This document shows positions 6,353 to 14,570 of a stretch of DNA of 38,445 nucleotides, piece after piece (positions within the stretch are counted from its first letter, which is position 1; the number at the start of each line of letters is the position of its first letter). The notes under the pieces were generated by a model, which saw only the letters and a program-made list of their open reading frames with translations, did no database searches and was not told the DNA's origin. The translations under genes were made by a program, and so were the position numbers. Source of the stretch: CAZDAW01 sp964503685 (GTDB lineage: Bacteria > Chloroflexota > Anaerolineae > Anaerolineales > Anaerolineaceae); contig CAZDAW010000025.1 in assembly GCA_964503685.1 (NCBI GenBank), positions 1 to 38,445 of the forward strand, written 5' to 3'.

Positions 6353-8982
6353 ACATCCTATTTCCGGTATCCGAGAAACCATCGCCGGCAGAGCAACTAC
6401 AGAGCCGTCTGATGTCCCTGGCGGCTCTATTCCTTATCGCCTACGGAATAATCCTCACCCTCTCGCCTTCCGTGCGCGCCCACTCCTGGCTGGTTTCTTA
6501 TCGCTGGGAACACTGGCTGGGCGTCGCCGTCTGGCTTGCGGTCTTCTCTTTTGCTTACCGCAGGTTATCCCGCTCCTTGCCCGACCGCGACCCCTATCTT
6601 TTCCCCATCGCTGCCCTGCTCACCGGCTGGGGGTTAATGACCATCTGGCGGCTTTCCGTCAATTTTGGGCTGCGCCAGACGATCTGGCTGCTCGTTTGCG
6701 CCGGTTTATTCCTGCTCGGTTTACGTCTGGATAAAGGTTTACTGATCCTTAAAAAATACAAATACATCTGGCTGATCAGCGGAATCATCCTGACCGCGCT
6801 GACATTTGTTTTCGGAAAATACCCCGCTGGCTCAGGCCCGAAACTCTGGCTGGGCGGACCTGCTATCTTCCTGCAGCCCAGCGAGCCGCTTAAACTCCTT
6901 TTAATCATCTACCTGGCCGCTTATCTGGCCGATCATTTGCCGTTCAGTTCAAACCTGTTATCCTTATTGACGCCCACGATGATCGTTACCGGCTTTGCCC
7001 TGGTTTTAATTCTGCTCCAAAAAGACCTCGGCGCGGCTTCAATCATCCTCTTTCTGTACGCGGTGATTATTTACGTCGTCTCGAATCGCCGCCGGGTTGT
7101 TCTCATCAGTTTCTTTGCGCTCTTTCTCTTCGGGCTGGCAGGTTACGAATTATACGATGTCATTCGTATTCGCATCGAAGCCTGGATCAATCCGTGGAAC
7201 GACCCCACCGGCCGCTCGTACCAGATCATTCAATCATTGATCGCCGTGGCAACCGGGGGTATTTTTGGCCGCGGCCCGGGTATCAGCAGTCCGGGTTTGG
7301 TTCCCATCGCTCACTCCGATTTTATCTACGCCGCAATCTGTGAAGAAAACGGACTGGTCGGCAGCATCGCCCTCATCCTGCTTATCAGTCTCATTGCCGC
7401 CCGCGGGATTCATATTGCCCTGCGCGCCAGGAACCTTTACCACCGCATTCTGGCAGCCGGTCTGACAGCCTATCTCGCCGGCCAGAGCCTTTTGATCATT
7501 GCCGGTAACATACGTCTTGCCCCGCTGACCGGGGTTACCCTGCCCTTCCTCTCCTACGGCGGATCTTCCCTGCTGGTATCTTATGCCGCCTTATTGTTGC
7601 TCCTGATCATCAGCAATCACGACGACCACCAGCCTGCTCCGCTGTCTAATCCGCGCCCCTATATCGCCCTGGCGTCTGTTTTCCTTCTGGCAGCATCAGC
7701 CGCTGCGCTTTCGACCGGCTGGTGGGCCATTATTCGCAGCGAAGCGCTGCAAACGCGCAGCGATAATTTCCGCCGGGCAATAGCCGATCGCTACGTCAGA
7801 CGCGGCTCGCTGCTTGACCGTAATGGCGTGGCCCTGAACATTACCATCGGCGATCCGGGTAATTACATGCAGCATTATAATTACCCATCATTAAGCCCGG
7901 TGGTTGGCTACACCCAGGCAATTTACGGGCAGGCCGGTCTGAACGCCAGCCTTGATAATTACCTGCGCGGTATCGAAGGCAACCCTTCTTCCGTCATCTG
8001 GTGGAATCATCTCCTTTATGGGCACCCCCCGCCCGGCCTCAACGTCCGCACCACCCTTGATATCCAGCTTCAATCTAAAGCCGATGAACTTCTGGGCGAC
8101 CATAAAGGCGCCATCGTCCTTCTCAATGCTCAAACGGGTGAAATTCTGGTCATGGCTTCACACCCCTATTTTGACGCCAATACCCTTGAAAGAGATTGGG
8201 AAAAGCTCACCAAAGATACTTCCTCTCCACTGCTCAACCGCAGCGTACAGGCGCTTTACCCAACCGGTACGGCTCTGGCGCCGTTCGTTTTGGTCAAAAA
8301 TAGCAAGACAATCCAATCCAAAACGTTGCCAAAAGTCTTTACTTATTTCTTTCAGGGCAAACTGCTGGAATGCGCTCAAACACCGACCGGTACGCTCACC
8401 TGGGCATCTTTGATTTCAAACGGCTGCCCCGTTCCAACCCGTTTGCTTGCCGCCCAACAGGATAAGGCCAGTCTGCTCAAGCTGGTCAAAGAACTCGGTT
8501 TCTACGAATCGCCTCAGCTTCCTCTGGACACTACCAGCCTGCCCGAACCGCCGGCAACAGTCAGCAGCGATGAACTTCTCTTCGGGCATTATTATCTGAG
8601 AACTTCGCCCATGCAAATGGCATTGGCAGCCGCAGCGCTCACCTCGAAAGGCGTCATCCCTGCCCCGCGCCTGGTCAGCTCCGTGCTGACGCCTCATCAG
8701 GGATGGGTCATCCTGCCGATAGACGGCAAGGATAAGCAGGTTTTTACAGCAGAAGAAGTCTCTGATACAACACGCCTGCTGGCGGTTTCGGATATGCCCA
8801 TCTGGCAGAGCCTGGGCAACGCCGCCGATACGGGCAATCAAAAAGTGAGCTGGTACCTCGGCGGAACCCTGCCCAACTGGCAGGGCGCGCCTCTGGCTGT
8901 GTGTGTATTATTGGAAGAAGACAACCCCACACTGACAGAACAGATCGGGGCAGCGCTTCTCGAAGCCGCCATGAACCCCTGA
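6349..8982 (+). CDS. RodA/FtsW polymerase fused to a degenerate penicillin-binding domain
   Basis: An 877-residue fusion. Residues about 15-430 form a multi-pass SEDS glycosyltransferase with the conserved loop NPWNDPTGRSYQ (D285, likely catalytic Asp), GGIFGRGPG, HSDFIYA and the C-terminal PFLSYGGSS. After one more membrane helix (about 435-460) comes a class-B PBP region: RGSLLDRNG, VVGYTQ, a GLNVRTTLD stretch, GAIVLLNAQTGEILVMAS and PLLNRS. The SxxK site is replaced by T641-A-L-A644, the SxN by S690-N-G692, and KTG by D827-T-G829. It therefore probably cannot crosslink or bind penicillin covalently. GTG start, coupled to the preceding gene. The order FHA-FHA-rodA-pbpA is that of actinobacteria. 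Confidence 0.9.
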   Translation: MNILFPVSEKPSPAEQLQSRLMSLAALFLIAYGIILTLSPSVRAHSWLVSYRWEHWLGVAVWLAVFSFAYRRLSRSLPDRDPYLFPIAALLTGWGLMTIWRLSVNFGLRQTIWLLVCAGLFLLGLRLDKGLLILKKYKYIWLISGIILTALTFVFGKYPAGSGPKLWLGGPAIFLQPSEPLKLLLIIYLAAYLADHLPFSSNLLSLLTPTMIVTGFALVLILLQKDLGAASIILFLYAVIIYVVSNRRRVVLISFFALFLFGLAGYELYDVIRIRIEAWINPWNDPTGRSYQIIQSLIAVATGGIFGRGPGISSPGLVPIAHSDFIYAAICEENGLVGSIALILLISLIAARGIHIALRARNLYHRILAAGLTAYLAGQSLLIIAGNIRLAPLTGVTLPFLSYGGSSLLVSYAALLLLLIISNHDDHQPAPLSNPRPYIALASVFLLAASAAALSTGWWAIIRSEALQTRSDNFRRAIADRYVRRGSLLDRNGVALNITIGDPGNYMQHYNYPSLSPVVGYTQAIYGQAGLNASLDNYLRGIEGNPSSVIWWNHLLYGHPPPGLNVRTTLDIQLQSKADELLGDHKGAIVLLNAQTGEILVMASHPYFDANTLERDWEKLTKDTSSPLLNRSVQALYPTGTALAPFVLVKNSKTIQSKTLPKVFTYFFQGKLLECAQTPTGTLTWASLISNGCPVPTRLLAAQQDKASLLKLVKELGFYESPQLPLDTTSLPEPPATVSSDELLFGHYYLRTSPMQMALAAAALTSKGVIPAPRLVSSVLTPHQGWVILPIDGKDKQVFTAEEVSDTTRLLAVSDMPIWQSLGNAADTGNQKVSWYLGGTLPNWQGAPLAVCVLLEEDNPTLTEQIGAALLEAAMNP

Positions 8983-8993
8983 TTCACATCAGG
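8978..8993. terminator. Inverted repeat joining two convergent stop codons
   Basis: CCTGA-TTCACA-TCAGG. The plus-strand stop TGA (8980-8982) and the minus-strand stop (8989-8991) sit symmetrically in the two arms. The 5-bp stem without a T-tract is a weak terminator at best. Confidence 0.3.
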
Positions 8994-9306
8994 ATTTCAT
9001 TTCTGCTCGAACTTCATAATGCTGCGAACGGGCGTCGAAGCGCTTCAACAGCGCCCGCGCCTGCGGCAGGACAACTGCCGCTTCGTAATCTTCTCCTGCA
9101 AAAGCCTTTACCGAATCGAGCGAATCGAACCACATGATGGTGATAAACTCAACTTCCTCGCCTGCGTTGCGTCTGAAAAGTTGAATACCCTGATAACCGG
9201 CTATGCGGCGATCTTTTATCCCCACGAAAATTTCGCTCTTCAACAAAGCTTCGTACGCGTCGGCATTTTCCGGTGTTGTATACCCGTGCCATATTCGACT
9301 GATCAT
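8989..9306 (-). CDS. Antibiotic biosynthesis monooxygenase-fold small protein
   Basis: A 105-residue protein that looks like the dimeric alpha-beta ABM ferredoxin-like fold. It begins ISRIWHGYTTPENADAYEALL, the common start of this group, with a central YQGIQLFRR strand, EFITIMWFDSLDSVKAF strand-helix and a closing Y near the C terminus. Members include heme-degrading and quinol monooxygenases, but many are of unknown function, and the heme-binding Asn/His pattern cannot be settled here. ATG 9306 has GAGG six bases upstream. It lies 71 bases after tyrS on the same strand and could be co-transcribed, with no obvious functional link. Confidence 0.6.
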   Translation of the reverse strand: MISRIWHGYTTPENADAYEALLKSEIFVGIKDRRIAGYQGIQLFRRNAGEEVEFITIMWFDSLDSVKAFAGEDYEAAVVLPQARALLKRFDARSQHYEVRAEMKS

Positions 9307-9377
9307 TTAATCCTCTTGTCAAACCACAAACGGTAAGTCATTATTCTTCAGAAGATTGCAGAATACGCCCAACCGAC

Positions 9378-10592
9378 TTATCGGGTTAATCGGACGAAAT
9401 TTCGCTTGCCAACCTGCAGCACGCCGCCAGTAGTCAACACAGCCGTCGGGTCGGTCAACACCTCACCCTCCAGGCGCACCCCATGTTGAGCGACCAGACG
9501 GCGCGCCTCGCTCTTGCTGGGCGCTAAGCCGGCGGCAATCATCACATCCACCAGCGTCTGCCCATCCTTCAAGGCATATTCCTGCATCGCTTCAGGGGCA
9601 GCATGCTGTTGGAACAAACGCACAAACGCCTCTTCCGCCGGGGCAGCAGCTTCATCGCCAAAAATCGTCCCGACGATTTCCCGCGCCAGCTTCATCTTCA
9701 CATCGCGCGGGTGCATCTTCCCCGATTTCAAGTTTGCTTCCAGTTCGGCAATCTCCCCCGGATGCCAGCGCGTCACCAGGCGAAAATAAGATCCCATCGC
9801 CGAATCCGGCACACTCATCACCTTTCCGTACATATCCTCCGGGGTGGAGTTCAGGGGGATATGGTTACCCAATGATTTACTCATGCGAATCACGCCGTCG
9901 GTTCCCGGCAGAATGCCGATGATGACGCCAATGTTCGGTTTTTCGCCCATAAAAGTCATCAGCTTGCGCCCCGCCGTGATGATATTAAATAACTGGTCGG
10001 TGCCTCCCACCTGCACATCTGAGCGCATGGCGTAGGCGTCGTAAGCCTGCATGATGGCGTAAAAAGTCTCGTGCAGGTAAATGGCATCGCCGCGTTCCCA
10101 GCGCAGCTTGAAATTCTCGCGCGTCATAAACTGCTGAACGGTGAAATTCGAAGCCAATTTGATCAGGTCTGCAAATGTGAGCTTTGAGAGCCACTCGGCG
10201 TTGTAGCGGATGATAGTCTTTTCTTTATCCAGAATCCGAAAAGCCTGTTCGGCGTAAGTACGCCCGTTTTCAGCCACCTGTTCAGGCGTCAACTGCGGAC
10301 GCAACTTGTCCTTATCAGAGGGGTCGCCGATCAACGATGTGTAATTGCCGATCAGGAAGGTGACCTCATGTCCCAGTTCCTGAAACTGGCGCAGCTTGCG
10401 CATGGAGACGGTATGTCCAAGGTGCAAATCGGCTGTGCGCGGGTCATAACCGCAGTACACGCGCAGCGGGCGGCCCTCTTTATCCGCTTCAATCAGACGC
10501 TGGCGCAGCTCGTTGGTCATCGTCTGCTTCAGCTCTTCATCTCCATATTCAGTACCCTGCATCAGGTACGCAACCTGCTCTTCGATGTTCAT
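9378..10592 (-). CDS. tyrS: Tyrosyl-tRNA synthetase
   Basis: A 404-residue class I synthetase that charges tRNA(Tyr). Visible are the HIGH-type motif (HLGHTVSMRKL) in the Rossmann fold, DPSDKDKLRP, the tyrosine-binding region YAMRSDVQVGGTDQ, the KMSKS-type loop RMSKSLGN and a C-terminal S4 domain (about 335-404). The compact size and motif forms fit the TyrZ-like subgroup. The frame is open four codons further to a TTG at 10604, but the GGAG at 10600-10603 (minus) gives a seven-base spacing to the ATG at 10592, so 10592 is the start. No tyrosine T-box precedes it. Confidence 0.95.
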   Translation of the reverse strand: MNIEEQVAYLMQGTEYGDEELKQTMTNELRQRLIEADKEGRPLRVYCGYDPRTADLHLGHTVSMRKLRQFQELGHEVTFLIGNYTSLIGDPSDKDKLRPQLTPEQVAENGRTYAEQAFRILDKEKTIIRYNAEWLSKLTFADLIKLASNFTVQQFMTRENFKLRWERGDAIYLHETFYAIMQAYDAYAMRSDVQVGGTDQLFNIITAGRKLMTFMGEKPNIGVIIGILPGTDGVIRMSKSLGNHIPLNSTPEDMYGKVMSVPDSAMGSYFRLVTRWHPGEIAELEANLKSGKMHPRDVKMKLAREIVGTIFGDEAAAPAEEAFVRLFQQHAAPEAMQEYALKDGQTLVDVMIAAGLAPSKSEARRLVAQHGVRLEGEVLTDPTAVLTTGGVLQVGKRNFVRLTR

Positions 10593-10602
10593 AGTATGCT
10601 CC

Positions 10603-10618
10603 AAATAAAATTTTATTT
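10603..10618. repeat. Perfect 16-base AT palindrome upstream of tyrS
   Basis: AAATAAAATTTTATTT lies just before the tyrS Shine-Dalgarno site. It could be a regulator site or a weak hairpin in the leader. A -10-like TATAAT (10666-10671, minus) lies upstream. Confidence 0.4.
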
Positions 10619-10665
10619 CATTTAAAGGTTAATTATTCCAATTTGATCCTGATAAATAATAGTTG

Positions 10666-10671
10666 ATTATA
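10666..10671 (-). promoter_or_regulatory. Putative -10 element of tyrS
   Basis: TATAAT on the minus strand, 74 bases upstream of the tyrS ATG, in the gap after the epimerase gene. The -35 is not convincing. Confidence 0.35.
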
Positions 10672-10687
10672 CCTGAAAATACATTGT

Positions 10688-11596
10688 TCACCGTTTTAGC
10701 AAATCAAGTAATGCCTTGTCCACCTTTTCAAATTTAAAACGATAGCCATTGTTCATCAACCGCAAGGGAACAGCGCGCTGCCCATCCAATACAAGCGTGC
10801 TCATTTCGCCCAGCAACAAACGCAAAACGAAAGCGGGAGCGGGCATCCAGTACGGACTTTTTAATACCCTGCTGACCGCTTTCCCAAAGTCGGCGTTGCG
10901 AACCGGTTCAGGCGCGCATAAATTATAAACGCCGCTCGCACCGGGATCCTTTAACAAATGGAGGATAGCCCCAACTTCATCCTGCCAATGGATCCAGGGC
11001 ATCCACTGAGCGCCGCTTCCCAGAGGGCCGCCGGCGAATAACCTGAATGGCCTCAATAAACGCGGCAGCGCGCCCCGATTTGGATCAAGCACGATCCCGC
11101 TGCGAATGATCACCCGGCGAATTCCCAATTCTTCAACCGGTTTTGTGCTTTCCTCCCACGCCTTCGCCACGCCAGCCAAAAAATCATCCCCCGCCGGGGC
11201 GCTTTCATCGATCATTTCGTCTCCGTGTACCCCATAATACCCCACCGCCGAAGCCTGAATGAGAACCGCCGGTTTATCTTTGGCGTTGCGGATGGCCTCC
11301 ACAACCACTTTACCCGCCCTGACCCGGCTTTGCAAAATGCGCTCTTTACGCTCTTCGCTCCAGCGGCCGGCGCCAATATTCTCTCCGGCCAGGTTAACCA
11401 CCGCATCGGCCTGCTCGACAAATTGTCCCCAGCCGCGATCAGTTTCGCCGTCCCATCCATAGATTTTCGCGCCATTAGGAGCAACAGCTTCAGTCGGGCT
11501 GCGGCTCAAAATAAAAACGTCGTGGTCGGCCTCAAGCAGGGTCCGCGTCAGCGCGCTTCCAATCAAACCTGTACCGCCGGTGATCAATATTTTCAT
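10688..11596 (-). CDS. TIGR01777 family NAD-dependent epimerase (YfcH-like)
   Basis: A 302-residue atypical short-chain dehydrogenase. The N-terminal Rossmann fold carries ILITGGTGLIGSAL (3-16), and VNLAGENIGAGRWSEERK with a following SAVGYYG (Tyr active-site-like motif) is the hallmark of TIGR01777. The C-terminal DUF1731 region (about 252-300) includes VLDGQRAVPLRLMNNGYRFKF. Substrate and pathway are unknown for the family; a sugar-nucleotide role has been assumed. ATG 11596 is preceded by AAAGGA nine to ten bases upstream. It is transcribed toward tyrS. Confidence 0.85.
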   Translation of the reverse strand: MKILITGGTGLIGSALTRTLLEADHDVFILSRSPTEAVAPNGAKIYGWDGETDRGWGQFVEQADAVVNLAGENIGAGRWSEERKERILQSRVRAGKVVVEAIRNAKDKPAVLIQASAVGYYGVHGDEMIDESAPAGDDFLAGVAKAWEESTKPVEELGIRRVIIRSGIVLDPNRGALPRLLRPFRLFAGGPLGSGAQWMPWIHWQDEVGAILHLLKDPGASGVYNLCAPEPVRNADFGKAVSRVLKSPYWMPAPAFVLRLLLGEMSTLVLDGQRAVPLRLMNNGYRFKFEKVDKALLDLLKR

Positions 11597-11656
11597 GATT
11601 TAACAATCCTTTAATAAATTAACTCAAATTGCTGCCCTGACAACAATCTCTGCGTT

Positions 11657-11755
11657 TGTCACTGCGAGAAGGGCGCTTTTTGCCCAACGAAGCAGTCTCA
11701 ACGTCACAATCCGAGATTGCCACGCCTCGCCATTCTGTCGAGGCTCGCAATGACA
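11657..11755 (+). repeat. MITE-like element, full-length copy
   Basis: A 99-base element between divergent genes with near-perfect 12-base terminal inverted repeats: TGTCACTGCGAG at the left, CTCGCAATGACA at the right (one mismatch). It has no coding capacity. Two further partial or edge-cut copies occur in the window (37279 and 38383). Confidence 0.75.
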
Positions 11756-11815
11756 TCCGGGTGGCAACCTGGATTAAATTATTATAAGTCATTCTGAAGT
11801 ATATTTTTCAAGTCG

Positions 11816-11824
11816 TGCTATAAT
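11816..11824 (+). promoter_or_regulatory. Extended -10 promoter of the HNH gene
   Basis: TG-C-TATAAT is an exact extended -10, 24 bases before the ATG at 11848, just downstream of the MITE-like repeat. The -35 is weak. Confidence 0.5.
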
Positions 11825-11847
11825 CAAACATTATTGATGAGGTCGCC

Positions 11848-12351
11848 ATGAAAGCGCCGGTTTTAGTTTTGAACGCAAACTTTGAACCGATCAATGTTTG
11901 CAACACCAAGCGGGCCATTTGCCTGATTTTAGCGGGAAAAGCCAGCCTGGTTCTGGATGGCCGCGGGGAGATCAAAGCCGTAACCAGCAGTTACCCTTCC
12001 CCTTCCATTATCCGTCTGGAAAAGATGGTCATCCGTCCCCGTCCCCGCATCACCCTCACTCGCCGCGAAATCTTCCGGCGCGATAACAACACCTGCCAGT
12101 ATTGCGGAAAACGCACCCCTGACCTGACCATCGACCACGTCATACCCCGTCACCTGGGCGGGCAGCACAGCTGGAATAATGTCGTAGCCGCCTGCGCCCG
12201 CTGCAACCACCTGAAAGGTGGACGCACGCTGGAAGAAGCGCACATGGTTCTCCTGCGCCAGCCCAAAGAACCGGCGCCGACCGCCCGTTATATATTTGGC
12301 AAACACCTGGAAGAATTCCAGGAATGGGAGCCTTTTATCGCCGGCTGGTAA
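11848..12351 (+). CDS. HNH endonuclease family protein
   Basis: A 167-residue HNH nuclease. The N-terminal half (1-70; PVLVLNANFEPINVCNTKRAICLILAG region) is the conserved lead of a common bacterial family. The HNH core (about 82-135) has zinc-ligand pairs CQYCG and CARC, with IDHVIPRHLGG giving the catalytic His, then WNNVV and CNHLKGGRT. Its role is unknown, and there is no restriction methylase nearby. ATG 11848 has GAGGT five bases upstream. It converges with the MBL gene, separated by only ten bases. Confidence 0.85.
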   Translation: MKAPVLVLNANFEPINVCNTKRAICLILAGKASLVLDGRGEIKAVTSSYPSPSIIRLEKMVIRPRPRITLTRREIFRRDNNTCQYCGKRTPDLTIDHVIPRHLGGQHSWNNVVAACARCNHLKGGRTLEEAHMVLLRQPKEPAPTARYIFGKHLEEFQEWEPFIAGW

Positions 12352-12361
12352 TCGATTCCCC

Positions 12362-13123
12362 TCACTTACCTGGTTCAATCACCATAAAATCTTCCGCCAG
12401 GCGCACCTCGCCGCCGAAAGTCTTTTGCGCCTCTCCGACCAGCTCCTGCGAATTGAAATCGCCTGTCGGGTAATGAATCAAATAAAGCGCCGCCGCCCCT
12501 GACTGCCGGGCAATTTCTCCCGCCTGCGACGCCGAAGTATGTCCCGGCCCATTTCCTGACGATTCGTGAATCAACACAGTTGCCCCGGCTGCCAGATTCA
12601 CCACCTCAGGGCAAGGTTCTGTATCACACGAGTAAACCGCGCTGGAACCATTATTGGCGAACTCAAACCGCACCCCGATTGTCGGAACAAGATGCCGGAC
12701 CGGCGAAGCCAGCACCCGCATCTCATCACATTCGAGAACAAGCGTCTTTTCACTGGCTGGCAGACGGTGAAAGACCACCGGGAAAAATCCAGGCCAATGC
12801 GCCCAATCATAAAAGCCCATCATGCCCTCGATTCGGTCGAGCGTGTGATGAAGTCCGTAAATATGCAATGGCTCGCGCCGCCCCATCAACCACATATCCA
12901 TCAACAACAGCGGCACGCCCGCGACATGATCCGGGTGAAAATGGGTTACCACTAAATCGGTCAATTGTTCAAACGCCACCCCGGCCTGTTTCAAACGCAG
13001 AATCGGGTTACTGACGCAATCTACCAGAACGACGCGCTTCTTTCCAACGACAACAAAATGCGTATTCTCGTGATGCGCATCTGGAATGGCATTGGACGAA
13101 CCTAATATGATAATTTTTGGCAT
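12362..13123 (-). CDS. MBL-fold hydrolase, RNase Z-like
   Basis: A 253-residue metallo-beta-lactamase-fold enzyme. Metal-binding motifs are THFHPDHVAGVP (HxHxDH), a His in VRHLVPT, the Asp in YSCDTEP and the late His in LIHYPTG. The GHTSASQAGEIA helix and HESSG strand are as in the RNase Z/ElaC and related phosphodiesterase group. The substrate may be tRNA 3' ends or a small-molecule ester, and this cannot be decided. It is the last gene in the same direction after the ABC-SpoIIM gene (31-base gap). Confidence 0.8.
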   Translation of the reverse strand: MPKIIILGSSNAIPDAHHENTHFVVVGKKRVVLVDCVSNPILRLKQAGVAFEQLTDLVVTHFHPDHVAGVPLLLMDMWLMGRREPLHIYGLHHTLDRIEGMMGFYDWAHWPGFFPVVFHRLPASEKTLVLECDEMRVLASPVRHLVPTIGVRFEFANNGSSAVYSCDTEPCPEVVNLAAGATVLIHESSGNGPGHTSASQAGEIARQSGAAALYLIHYPTGDFNSQELVGEAQKTFGGEVRLAEDFMVIEPGK

Positions 13124-13154
13124 TGATTACCCTCCCATAACAACAACAATAAAA

Positions 13155-14570
13155 TTAGAATAACCACAAAGCCAGGCGCGGTGTGATCCAGGCTTCGATC
13201 ATTGCCGCCGCCAGCAGCAGCGGCGCCGCCAGGCCGAGGAACACTTTCATCCAATCTGCCAGCGCCCCAAGCCAGATCTCGCCAATCGTTCTCCCCTGGG
13301 TTGGTTTTGCCAGAATAGCGCCCATTCGCAAGACAGCCGCGCCGGCGATCACTGCCGCAGGGATCTCTATGATACCATGCGGCAGGATAAACGCCGCAAA
13401 ATAAACCCACGGCGACATGCCATAACAGGACAACAATCCCATTAAATAACCGCTGACGCCCATCGTCAACATCATCGGCATAACGCCCAGAACGCCGAAC
13501 GAAAACACTCCCAGGATCATGGATAGAATAAACACGCGTATGTTTTGCCAGAAAATCAACAACACCGGAACAAAATTACCAACAGGCCAGGTTTTTGCCA
13601 GTTCAACCAGGCGATGTTCCATATCCTGCAAGCCGCTGTCTTCGAGGGGAATCAGAAAGCGCTCGGTCTGCATCGCCCCCAGGATCACGCCGGCGACAAC
13701 CAGAATCGACATGGCAAGGATCGGCAATCCCAGTTGCCTGAACGTCCCCAGAACTTCAACCCGATACCATTCCCGAAAGTTATGCGCCTTCCCCCTGAAC
13801 GCGGCGGCAAAGGTGCGCAGCATCCAGTGAATGTTAAGCGCATCAAGTTCCCGCCCCAGCAGTTCCTCGCGGCGAAATTGCGCCATGCCCACCCGCGCCA
13901 GCAGCAGCGCCAGAATCATGATACCAAAAACCACCCACCACAGAGTATCGTAATTACCCCAGAACATGACAATGCTCTCGCCCTGTATTAAAAGGGCAGA
14001 GGGTATCACAATAAAAGAAGCCAGCAAATTCGCCGCCCGAACCGAAGTCGCCTGAGTCGAAACCACAACAGCCCCGCTGACCATCATCAATGCCTGCACA
14101 ATGGTCAGGGCGATAATCTGAATCATCATGGATGTTTCAGGCAGCGGCACGTGGTTGCGATACAACCCAATGGAATATACTGTGATTCCCAGAAAACTGC
14201 CGAGCAGGGGCGGAACGGTTGAAGACAGCAGTTTCCCAATATATAACTGCCAGTCCTTCAGGGGTGTGTTCAACAGGGGTTCGATACTGCCGCGCTCTTT
14301 TTCGCCGACAAAACTTTCCAGGGCGATCACCAGGGAAAATGAAATCGGGAAGAAGCCAACAATCATCATCAGGAAGGGTACCAGGCGGTCAGCGATCAGG
14401 CTGGCGCCGTACTTATTGGCAAAATTGACCATTTCTCGGGCTGTGAAATTCATCAGAAATGGAAAGAAAACCGTGAGAATGATAATCGGAAAGATGATCC
14501 GCCAGTCGCGGAATTGGTCGCGCACCTCGCGGCGGGCAATGATCAGGGCCGGCCGCAGTTGATCAAGCAT
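13155..14570 (-). CDS. ABC-2 permease fused to a SpoIIM-like domain
   Basis: A 471-residue membrane protein with two parts. Residues about 1-255 form an ABC-2 type permease with six or so helices, including the conserved cytoplasmic stretch FVGEKERGSIEPLLNTPL. Residues about 265-471 look like SpoIIM (stage II sporulation protein M): NIRVFILSMILGVFSFGV, then LPHGIIEIPAAVIAGAAVLRMG and LLAAAMIEAWITP. No spore genes are seen. The ATPase gene ends eight bases into this gene. The frame extends to a TTG at 14591, but the ATG at 14570 has GAGGAG seven bases upstream and is chosen. Transported substrate unknown. Confidence 0.85.
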   Translation of the reverse strand: MLDQLRPALIIARREVRDQFRDWRIIFPIIILTVFFPFLMNFTAREMVNFANKYGASLIADRLVPFLMMIVGFFPISFSLVIALESFVGEKERGSIEPLLNTPLKDWQLYIGKLLSSTVPPLLGSFLGITVYSIGLYRNHVPLPETSMMIQIIALTIVQALMMVSGAVVVSTQATSVRAANLLASFIVIPSALLIQGESIVMFWGNYDTLWWVVFGIMILALLLARVGMAQFRREELLGRELDALNIHWMLRTFAAAFRGKAHNFREWYRVEVLGTFRQLGLPILAMSILVVAGVILGAMQTERFLIPLEDSGLQDMEHRLVELAKTWPVGNFVPVLLIFWQNIRVFILSMILGVFSFGVLGVMPMMLTMGVSGYLMGLLSCYGMSPWVYFAAFILPHGIIEIPAAVIAGAAVLRMGAILAKPTQGRTIGEIWLGALADWMKVFLGLAAPLLLAAAMIEAWITPRLALWLF

